Origin: Diorhabda sublineata
Lineage: Eukaryota; Arthropoda; Insecta; Coleoptera; Chrysomelidae
Direction of reading: 5' to 3'
DNA length: 64,000 nucleotides
Assembly: GCF_026230105.1 (NCBI RefSeq)
Contig: NC_079479.1
Span: 36,611,385 to 36,675,384, forward strand
The translations under genes and the position numbers were made by a program. The stretch's first letter is position 1, and every line of letters begins with the position of its first letter. This document shows positions 48,801-60,800 of this stretch, piece after piece. The notes under the pieces are model-generated. The model did no database searches. It saw only the letters and a program-made list of their open reading frames with translations, and had not been told where the DNA came from.

Positions 48801-51800
48801 GTTCACCGAATACTTTCTATTTATTTAATTAGTAATACGAACATCTTAAAATGACTTTTTCCCCGTTTTTTTTCAAATTCTATTTATTGTATTGTGATTT
48901 TTACTGCTTTTCAATTTTTTTTAGTACTTGTTATTGTTTTTCTTAGCTTATAATTAAGTTTAGTTGAAATTTTAGTGTGTTATTGAAAAAATTACGAATT
49001 TATTTTTTGAAATATGTACAGGGGCGTCTCCTGAATATTAATCGAAGTGGGCGCCATCTTGAAAAACACGTTTTATCGAATATCTCTTGAACCGCGCATC
49101 GTACGACAAAAATACATCAGATCATTTTTATAGATAATAATATTTGCCATCTTTTTTATTGGAAACTTTTTTCCGTATAACGCATAGGTTTTTAATTATT
49201 CAAAAAAATCTGTTCTCTTGAACTTACCATTATAAACATTTTTTGCTCTGGTTTTTGTCCTAGTAAGATTTTGAAGAAACTGAACATAGGAAACACCGTG
49301 CTGCCAACTTTAAATTGTAAATATAACAAAAAATTAAAAGGTATACAGAATGTCCCAAAAAGGGGGTAAATCGTCTGGGGGTGATCGGGGTTTACCAGCG
49401 CTAGTAGCCGACCAAAATTCAACATAGAGTTTAAATGGTAGTAGAGCGTTTCTTAAATTCAGTTTTCTCAATATTTTACGGGATATAGGGCGCGGTAATC
49501 ATCCCCTCAGGTGCTGTAATTAACTTCACTCGTATTATATTATTTTTTCGTTCAATTTTATTCTATTTTCACCACATTTTCTGTTCCATTAAATAACTTT
49601 CTCCCTTTTTTCTCTTGTTATAAGTTTGTAGTGTAATTCTTTTTGTGTCTTGTATTATGTGCTTCGAACGTTAATTATCGTAATCGATTAAGTGACATAA
49701 CCTCAAAATACTTCATTGGACATTATTTTTTTTTGAACGTTGTGTGTTTACCTTTACCCAATAATACGAAACTAATCTGTCCGCATATAGGATACTCAAA
49801 GCATTAGAAAATAAAACAAATATGGAAGACGACAGGGTGTCTCATTTGGAACAGCAGCTGACACAAGCGAAACTAATAGCGGAGGAAGCTGATAAAAAAT
49901 ACGAAGAGGTATATCTACTCCTCCAAGCTTTATTAATATTCAACGAAAACGAAAAGACTTTACGAAACGATTTTGTATCAAAATATTTATCGTTTTTATG
50001 TTCATAATTTCTGTATTCATTAAATTTCCACTTAGTAACGAAACGAAACATTCATGCTTGTTTGAATTTGATTTTTTCATATAAAAAATACGTTTCGACT
50101 TGAATGTTTGTTGGTCTTTTCGTTTTCTGCGTTTTGGTTCAACTTCAGTTGATATTTTGAGTAATTTTTGTCGTATGAACGATATTTTTTCTACCAGCAA
50201 ACGACTGTTCGAGAAGGATCCAAAATGTGCAGATTAAATTACATATTTTTATTTACAGGTGTAGATATTTTCGAATGAATAAAGATGAAAGCGGTACGTA
50301 CTGTAAACGAAACGTTTTCACCTTGGACTTAATAGTTAGCGGTTTTTCCAAATTTGGAATTAGTATTGAACAACTATCAGCGCTTTCATGAAAATAAAGT
50401 GAAATATTGCTCCGAAATATTCGAGTAGAATATTAAACGGTGTGTGTGTGTGTGTGTGTGTGTATATAAGTTACCCGATTACATTGCATAATTGAAAATT
50501 TTTTTATTACATGGGAAAACTTTCGTCGAATTTCGTTAATAAGGAAAATATTTGAATTTGAAAGTCGATAGATTGATACGTGGGCGTTAAAGGCGTCGGT
50601 TAATGTGAAGCTTTCTTTTTCGAATGCAGCTATTTTTCAATGGATGTCAACGGAATTGATGTTCAATTGATTTTTTATTAATTTTTGCGCTTAATAGAAA
50701 GTTCGGTTTCTTTTTTAATGGACTTGATTTATTTATTCCATCGCGTTGGTGAAAATATCGAAAAGAAAATTTAATTCTTTGAAAAAACTTTGAAAATTCT
50801 TCCAGTTTTGTTTTTTCTTTCGTGTTCTTTTATATCGAAAAACGATACGGTTGTTAATTAATCGCTAAATCGCTTCAATTCATATTTTAATTGTTTTTTA
50901 ATCTGATTTTTTTATAGAAAAAATTGGCGAACATCCAAAAAGCATGTCAATTTCCGGATTAAATGTATAGTTTTCCGGAAAATCTAGTTTTTATGAAGTT
51001 AACGTTGCAACCGATACTTTTTACGAACCCCTCGTATCAAAAAAATCCTTTTTTACATGAATTAAACAAAATCTGAAACAATTTTTAGAGCAAAAGTTTT
51101 CGAAATTTGAACTTTAGTTCCTAACCTCATTTTTTTAACATTATCGTTGAAAATATGTGAAAAGCCATGAAATATCTTGTATTTTTGTCAAAAAAATACG
51201 AAAATCTTTTTACTTTTCAGTTCTAATGTATAATTTTCAGGAAAAACTAGTTTTTATGAAGTTTACGTAATATTCCACCAAAAATTATTTTTTTTTAAGT
51301 TGCAACCGATACTTTTTACGAACCCCCCGTATCAAAAAAATCCTTTTTTACATAAATTGAACAAAATCTGAAACAATTTTTAGCAACTTTTAGGAGCAAA
51401 AGTCTTCGAAATCTAAACTTTAGTTTCATAACCTCATTTTTTAATATTATCGTTGAAAATATGTAAAAAGCCATGAAATATCGTGTATTTTTGTCAAAAA
51501 AATACAAAAATCTTGTTACTTTTCAGTTCTAATGTATAATTTTCAGGAAAAACTCATTTTTACGAAGTTTACGTAATATTCCACCAAAAATTATTTTTTT
51601 TACGTTGCAACCGATACTTTTTACGAACCCCCCGTATCAAAAAAATCCTTTTTTACATGAATTAAACAAAATCTGAAACAATTTTTGCAACTTTTAGGAG
51701 CAAAAGTCTTTGAAATCTGAACTTTAGTTCCTAACCTCATTTTTTAACATTATCGTTGAAAATATGTGAAACGCCACGAAATATCATGTATTTTTGTCAA

Positions 51801-54800
51801 AAAAATACAAAAATATTGTTACTTTTCAGTTCTAATGTATAATTTTCAGGAAAAACTAGTTTTTATGAAGTTTACGTAATATTCCACCAAAAATTATTTT
51901 TTTTTTACGTTGCAACCGATACTTTTTACGAACCCCCTGTATCAAAAAAATCCTTTTTTACATGGATTAAAAAAAATCTGAAACAATTTTTGCAACTTTT
52001 AGGAGCAAAAGTCTTCGAAATCTAAACTTTAGTTTCATAACCTCATTTTTTAATATTATCGTTGAAAATATGTAAAAAGCCATGAAATATCGTGTATTTT
52101 TGTCAAAAAAATACGAAAATCTTTTTACTTTTCAGTTCTAATGTATAATTTTCAGGAAAAACTAGTTTTTATGAAGTTTACGTAATATTCCACCAAAAAT
52201 TATTTTTTTTACGTTGCAACCGATACTTTTTACGAACCCCCCGTATCAAAAAAATCCTTTTTTACATGAATTGAACAAAATCTGAAACAATTTTTAGCAA
52301 CTTTTAGGAGCAAAAGTCTTCGAAATCTAAACTTTAGTTTCATAACCTCATTTTTTTAACATTATCGTTGAAAATATGTAAAAAGCCATGAAATATCGTG
52401 TATTTTTGTCAAAAAAATACAAAAATCTTGTTACTTTTCAGTTCTAATGTATAATTTTCAGGAAAAACTCATTTTTACGAAGTTTACGTAATATTCCACC
52501 AAAAATTATTTTTTTTACGTTGCAACCGATACTTTTTACCAACCCCCCGTATCAAAAAATCCTTTTTTACATAAATTGAACAAAATCTGAAACAATTTTT
52601 AGCAACTTTTAGGAGCAAAAGTCTTCGAAATCTAAACTTTAGTTTCATAACCTCATTTTTTTAACATTATCGTTGAAAATATGTAAAAAGCCATGAAATA
52701 TCGTGTATTTTTGTCAAAAAAATACAAAAATCTTTTTACTTTTCAGTTCTAATGTATAATTTTCAGGAAAAACTAGTTTTTATGAAGTTTACGTAATATT
52801 CCACCAAAAATTATTTTTTTTTTACGTTGCAACCGATACTTTTTACCAACCCCCCGTATCAAAAAATCCTTTTTTACATAAATTGAACAAAATCTGAAAC
52901 AATTTTTAGCAATTTTTAAAGCAAAAGTCTTCGAAATGTAAACTTTAGTTTCATAACCTCATTTTTTAACATTATCGTTGAAAATATGTGAAAAGCCATG
53001 AAATATCGTGTATTTTTGTCAAAAAAATACAAAAATCTTGTTACTTTTTAGTTTTAATGTATAATTTTCAGGAAAAACTAGTTTTTATGAAGTTTACGTA
53101 ATATTCCACCAAAAATTATTTTTTTACGAAGCAACCGATACTTTTTACGAACCCCCTGTATCAAAAAAAATCCTTTTTTACATGAATTAAGCAAAATTTG
53201 AAACAGTTTTTTCAACTTTTTCACTATGAAAGTGTTTTATAAAAAAAATTCGAAATCCACGTACCGTTTTCATCAATTATTTCAAGCCGCACGTTTCCAC
53301 GTATATTATTTTCAGTTTATTATAATTTTTTTTGTATCGATATTATTTTATTGTTATAAATATGCAATTGAATTTAGGCAGCGCAAAGTACTAGAAAATC
53401 GTTCGCTGGCCGATGAAGAACGTATGGACGCCCTCGAAAACCAACTTAAAGAGGCCCGTTTCTTAGCAGAAGAAGCCGACAAAAAATACGATGAGGTTCT
53501 TAAAATTCTAGCAGTGTGACACCCCCCGTACTAATGTTTTCTTTATTTAAAAAAAAATAAAATCCTGGGAATATTTTTCTGAACTAATAATTTGATGTGC
53601 TACACTAATTTAGTGCCTCGCCTCGTTTTTCTTTTTTGGTAACATTGTGTCGTGGAACGTAATCATCATTTCGGGGATTCCAAATTTGATTCTGATCAAT
53701 TTTTTTTGTTGCGGGAGGGTTGGAAGTGTTTAAAAGTGCAGTGATCGTGGGGTGGGATATTGGATTCGTTAAAGTGCAGCTGTTTATCAAGTGTCTCTCC
53801 GTCCGTCAAAAAATTAATAAGTGTGATACGGTCAATTTGAAATTTGGGAAAATATTTTTAAAAAAATGTAAATTTTCATTTGTTGTCTGTATTCTTTTTG
53901 GGAAATCGATCGGATCTGCAACGCAGATCAATTTTATTTAATAAAATTTTGTAGGATAGTTGTAAAGGTGCGTATACACGGTCAGGTAAGTCGCGTCCGG
54001 TTTTTTCTTTTTGATTCACTCAAAAATCGGAAAACGTTCGAAGGAATTTTCTAATAGAAAATAGTTTAATGTAAAATTTTCAAATATCTCGTTGACAAAT
54101 TTATTTTTAAAGTACGTTTTTTATGATTTTCAATCACTTCGCAATGACATTTGAGATTGTACCAGTTAAATTTTTGCATCCTTTTGACTGCGCCAATTAA
54201 AATTATCTCGTTCTCAGTTGTGCCCGTAAATAGCTCGAACAACTTTTCATTAAAAACGTTTTTTTTATACAATTTGGAATCGATGCAGCTTTAGTTTACT
54301 TATAATAGTAAATTGTGATGAAATTTTCCAAAATTTCGCACGTAATGATACTCAATCCACCCCAAATGGCATCTACGCATAGAGCGATCCTGTTGACTGC
54401 GCCAAATGATATTATTTTATTCTACAATATGTCATGGATATTTCCACTTCAAATTTTTGTCTTTTTTGATACTTAATTCAGTCAAAATGGCGTCTACGAC
54501 ATGTATTTTTGCATTGGTTTGTCCTATCGACTGCGCCAAACGAAAATAATAAACTTTTACGATATGTCATACAGTTTGAAATCGGTGCAGCTTCAATTTA
54601 TGTATCGTAGTAAATTTTTCTAAGAAAAATTCGAGAAATTAACTTAAAATTTTGTCTTTTTTGATACTCAATCCACCCCAAATGGCATCTACGCATAGAG
54701 CGATCCTGTTGACTGCGCCAAATGAGATTATTTTATTCTACAATATGTCATGGATATTTCCACTTTAAATTTTTGTCTTTTTTGATATTTAATTCACTCA

Positions 54801-57800
54801 AAATGGCATCTGCGAAATGCATTTTTGCATTGGTTTGTCCTATCGACTGCGCCAAACGAAAATAATAAACTTTTACGATGTGTCATACAGTTTGAAATCG
54901 GTGCAGCTTCAATTTATGTATCGTAGTAAATTTTTGTAAAAAAAATTCGAGGAATTAACTCAAATTTTTGTCTTTTTTGATACTCGATTCACTCAAAATG
55001 GCATCTACGATATGTATTGTTGCAAAGAACGATCCTATTGACTGCGCCAAATGATATTATTTTATTCTACAATATGTCATGGATATTTCCACTTCAAATT
55101 TTTGTCTTTTTTGATACTTAATTCAGTCAAAATGGCGTCTACGACATGTATTTTTGCATTGGGTTGTCCTATCGACTGCGCCAAACGAAAATAATAAACT
55201 TTTACGATATGTCATACAGTTTGAAATCGGTGCAGCTTCAATTTATGTATCGTAGTAAATTTTTCTAAGAAAAATTCGAGAAATTAACTCAAATTTTTGT
55301 CTTTTTTGATACTCGATTCACTCAAAATGGCATCTACGATATGTATTGTTGCAAAGAACGATCCTATTGACTGCGCCAAATGATATTATTTTATTCTACA
55401 ATATGTCATGAATATTTCCACTTCAAATTTTTGTCTTTTTTGATATTTAATTCAGTCAAAATGGCGTTTACGACATGTATTTTTGCATTGGGTTGTCCTA
55501 TCGACTGCGCCAAACGAAAATAATAAACTTTTACGATATGTCATACAGTTTAAAATCGGTGCAGCTTCAATTTATGTATCGTAGTAAATTTTTCTAAGAA
55601 AAATTCGAGAAATTAACTTAAAATTTTGTCTTTTTTGATACTCAATCCACCCCAAATGGCATCTACGCATAGAGCGATCCTGTTGACTGCGCCAAATGAG
55701 ATTATTTTATTCTACAATATGTCATGGATATTTCCACTTTAAATTTTTGTCTTTTTTGATACTTAATTCAGTCAAAATGGCGTCTACGACATGTATTTTT
55801 GCATTGGGTTGTCCTATCGACTGCGCCAAACGAAAATAATAAACTTTTACGATATGTCATACAGTTTGAAATCGGTGCAGCTTCAATTTATGTATCGTAG
55901 TAAATTTTTCTAAGAAAAATTCGAGAAATTAACTTAAAATTTTGTCTTTTTTGATACTCAATCCACCCCAAATGGCATCTACGCATAGAGCGATCCTGTT
56001 GACTGCGCCAAATGAGATTATTTTATTCTACAATATGTCATGGATATTTCCACTTTAAATTTTTGTCTTTTTTGATACTTAATTTAGTCAAAATGGCGTC
56101 TACGACATGTATTTTTGCATTGGGTTGTCCTATCGACTGCGCCAAACGAAAATAATAAACTTTTACGATATGTCATACAGTTTGAAATCGGTGCAGCTTC
56201 AATTTATGTATCGTAGTAAATTTTTCTAAGAAAAATTCGAGAAATTAACTTAAAATTTTGTCTTTTTTGATACTCAATCCACCCCAAATGGCATCTACGC
56301 ATAGAGCGATCCTGTTGACTGCGCCAAATGAGATTATTTTATTCTACAATATGTCATGGATATTTCCACTTTAAATTTTTGTCTTTTTTGATACTTAATT
56401 CAGTCAAAATGGCGTCTACGACATGTATTTTTGCATTGGTTTGTCCTATCGACTGCGCCAAACGAAAATAATAAACTTTTACGATGTGTCATACAGTTTA
56501 AAATCGGTGCAGCTTCAATTTATGTATCGTAGTAAATTTTTCTAAGAAAAATTCGAGGAATTAACTCAAATTTTTGTCTTTTTTGATACTCGATTCACTC
56601 AAAATGGCATCTAATGAACGTTTTTTTCTGCATTGAACGAACCCCAATCGAAATATCTACAAAATTTTGTTAAATAAAAACGGATTGTTTCTCAGATCGA
56701 TTGGAGACTGGTTTTGTTAATTATTTATTAGAAATGTTGTTAATTTTAACAATCATTTAATTGTTAAGTTCTTCAAATGAACTAAACACGCGATTATGAT
56801 AAACAATTCCTGAATTTTAGTTATTCGAATAAAACGTTACCGCTACGGATCCTATTGACCGCGCCAATTCGCTATTTTTATTTTTTTTATTTCTATCATA
56901 ATCGTGTGATGGTGAAACTGTTTTCTTTTTAGCATTAATTATTTATTAATTCTGTATATAATATTGTATAGATAAAAACGTTGTTTCTATTCAATAATTT
57001 CGCTAACGGGAGTGTTTATATTTATTTAACCGAACTAGTTTAAAAAAAAAAACAGTTGTCGGTCCGAAGACAGTCCAAACAGTTTCATATTAATTTCACG
57101 GATTCGTTAGTGGCGGCAAACATGATGAGTATGTTCCATGATTTTCATTTTTTTTTTTCAATTTCGAGGGTTGATTTCTATAATTCAAGATCGAAATTTA
57201 TTTTTTTTATTAATTATTATTTTTATACAGTTTGTCCGCGTCAGTTGACGACATGTGGGACATAACTTTTTTATTATTAATTTTACGGAAAAAAGTTATT
57301 CTTTATAAAATGTTCTAAATGGTCCTAAACCTAAAATTCGATCATCAGATGTTGAATTTTTTTAGTCGTATACGAGGTTTGTCGAAAAATATATGTGCAA
57401 ACTTAAGTTTCCAACTTAATCGCAGGGAAATTGTAGAAATAAATATTCTTTAAATGTAAATAAATAATTTGAAAGTTTTTTTAATTCTATTTTTTTCTTT
57501 ATAACAATTTTCGATTTTGTCAAAAAGATTCTAGAGCGAAAAACACATTTTTTGACAAACCTCGTATACGACTGAAAAAGTTTAATATCTGATGATTGAA
57601 TATTAGGTTTAGGACCATTTAGAACATTTTATAAGGAATAATTTTTTTTCGTAAAATTAATAATAAAAAAGTTATGTCCCGTATGCCGCCAACTTCGTGG
57701 ACAAACTGTATAAACAACGTTTCTATAAGGAAATTTCGTCTTCAGAAACTTTAGGTGAATTGTGAACAGTAAATTTCGAAAAAAAAAAATTGAATTTTTA

Positions 57801-60800
57801 AATTGTAGCTTCAATGTTTATCGTAAATCAACCCTTAGAGTTTTTTTTTTACGTTTTTGATATATTTTTGAATATCTGCGCAAGAAATATTGCATTTTTC
57901 CGATTTCGATTTGTTCTATTTTGCTCAAAATTTAATTCGGTTTTGACAAATTTCTTTTTTCGATGGGCGAAACTCCAAAAAACTGCCATTTCAATAAATT
58001 TTTTGTTTTTTTCCCTCCATTCTCTTTCTACTCTTTTTTTCCTCTTCGTTTTTTCTTTTCTCTCGCTCATTTTCTCGTTATTCTCCATTTCCTTTCCGCA
58101 TCTTGTTCATTCATCACTTTCTGACTGTTTCTCTCCCACTGCCTTCCTTTTCTTTCTTCCGTTCTCCTCTCTGACTTTCCTTCTGTTCCACCATCTTTGA
58201 AATTCCTTCTTTTTATTCTTCCACGTCTTCTTTCTGACGTTCCATATATTTTTTCATCTCTGATTTCCCTTCTTTTTATTCCTCTCCGTATTCTCTCTGA
58301 CTTCGACTTTCACTTCTCTTTCATCCCCTCTGACTTTCCTACTTTTTCTTCATCTTTGACTTTCCTCTCTTTTATTCCTTTACGTCTTCTTTCTGATTTC
58401 CCTTTTCATCTTTGACTTTCCCTCTTTTTATTCTTCTACGTCTTCGTTCTGACGTTCCATATATTTTTTCGTCTCTGACTTTCTTTCTTGTCTTTCTCTT
58501 TGACTTCCCTTCTTTTTATTCTTCTCCGTATTCTCTCTGATTTTGACTTTCGCTTCTTTTTCTTCGTTTCTGACTTCCCTCCTTTCTCGATTTCTCTGAC
58601 TTTTCCCCTCTCTGGATTTCTCTCCGTCTTCTCTCTCTTTCCTGTTTCGTTATCTTTTTTTTCTTCTTCCCGTTTCTTTGTTTTTGCTTCGACGATTGTC
58701 CCAATTCCTTTAATATTTGTAAATAGTTTCGAATTTTTTGCTCTTTCATTTCAATTCCCCCCCTTTGTAGACTATTTTTCTATTTATCCATATTCTTCCG
58801 TGTTTTTTTTTTCTCTTAGATATACCGTACGTTTCGAAAATTTCCTTTTTTCATTTCCCTTTAAAATTTCAAACTTTTCCACGTTTTTTTCGTACATAAG
58901 ATAATTTGATAAAAATTATTTTTGAACAATATATTTCTTCGTAGATCTGATTGGTCAGTACACACAAAAAAAAAGTAAAAAAAAAAAAGAAAATGTTTCC
59001 CTTTTATTTTAAACCCTTTCGTTCTATAGGTAGCCCGTAAATTGGCGATGGTCGAAGCTGATTTGGAACGTGCCGAAGAACGTGCCGAAGCCGGAGAATC
59101 GTAGGTTTCGATTTTATACCGTGTGCGTTAAAAAGTGGCATGTTTTTTTTTGGTTTTTTGTTTTTTCTACCCCGCCTACACGATATAACTCGTTTTTATT
59201 TGGAATATAATTTTGATTAATGATTGTTTATCGATTTGTTTTTAATAAATTAATGAATTTGTCGTTATTTGCTTGCTGCATGATTGCGTAAATGTTGACA
59301 GGCCGCTCGGAAATTGGTTTTGATGGAACAAGACCTCGAAAGGGCGGAAGAAAGGGCCGACCACAGCGAACAGTAAGGCTTTGCTTATTTTTTTTTTTAT
59401 TTTTAATTTATTTGAATATTATTTTGGGTTAACAAAATTTACGTAATTCAACGGACAAAAGTACAAAGACATACGAGCAGGTGGATTTTTTCTATTTAAA
59501 TCCGTTTATTTTCGTAAAACTGTAGAAAAAAAATCGCGATTTATAATTTCTACGAAATTTTTCTCGCTTTTTTTTTTGATATTTTTATCGTCATTTAAGA
59601 TTCGACATTGTTGTGTCGCAAAAAAGCACCAAGTTTCCGAAATTCCGACTCGAAAATCGAAATTTTATACTCTCATTCATTGATTATAAATCTACGTGTT
59701 TGTTATCTACGATGGATACGAGGGAATATGAAAAAATCGTTCAATTTTTGAAAAATCTCACGAAATATTTGAGTAAGGTCCAAATAATGATGGAAATTTC
59801 GAAAAACTTTGTATTTAGAAGAAAAAATGCTCGAAATTTTTGAAAATCGGTGATAACGTTACCGATTTTTGGAAAATTTGATCAATTGCGAAAGAAAATT
59901 TTAGAATTTTTGAAAAATCTCACGAAATATTTGAGTACGGTCCAAGTAATGATGGAAATTTCAAAAAACTTTCTATTTAGAAGATAAAATGCTCGAAATT
60001 TTTGAAAATCGGTGATAAAGTTACCATTTTTTGGAAAATTTGATCAATTGCGAAAGAAAATTTTAGAATTTTTGAAAAATGTTACGAAATATTTTAGTAC
60101 GGTCCAAGTAATGATCGAAATTTCAAGAAATTTTTTATATACAAGAGAAAGTGCTCGAAATTTTTGAAAATCGGTGATAAAGTTACCAATTTTTGAAAAA
60201 TTTGATCAATTGCGAAAGAAAATTTTAGAATTTTTGAAAAATCTTACGAAATATTTGAGTATGGTCCAAATAATGATCGAAATTTCAAAAAACTTTGTAT
60301 TTAGAAGAAAAATTGCTCGAAATTTTTGAAAATCGGTGATAAAGTTACCAATTTTTGGAAAATTTGATCAATTGCGAAAGAAAATTTTAGTTTTTTTGAA
60401 AATTCTTACGAAATATTTGAGTACGGTTCAAATAATGATGGAAATTTCAAAAAACTTTGTATTTAGAAGAGAAAATGCTCGAAATGTTTGAAAATCGGTG
60501 ATAACGTTACCGATTTTTGGAAAATTTGATCAATTGCGAAAGAAAATTTTACAATTTTTGAAAAATCTCACGAAATAATTGAGTACGGTCCAAATAATGA
60601 TCGAAATTTCAAAAAACTTTGTATTTAGAAGGAAAAATGCTCGAAATTTTTGAAAATCGGTGATAAAGTTACCGATTTTTGGAAAATTTGATCAATTGCG
60701 AAAGAAAATTTTAGCATTTTTGAAAAATCTCACGAAATATTTGAGTACGGTTCAAATAATGATGGAAATTTCAAAAAACTTTCTATTTAGAAGATAAAAT

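Noticed and set aside
57056..57128. Possible extra Tm1 first exon (ATGATGA before a GTATGT donor)
   Set aside because: The phase fits no Tm1 acceptor in the window, and only two codons precede the donor.
57814..58904. Long Ser/Phe/Leu-rich frames at 57814-58200, 58197-58415 and 58488-58904
   Set aside because: They arise from the pyrimidine tract, which lacks the A or G needed for stop codons. No domain.
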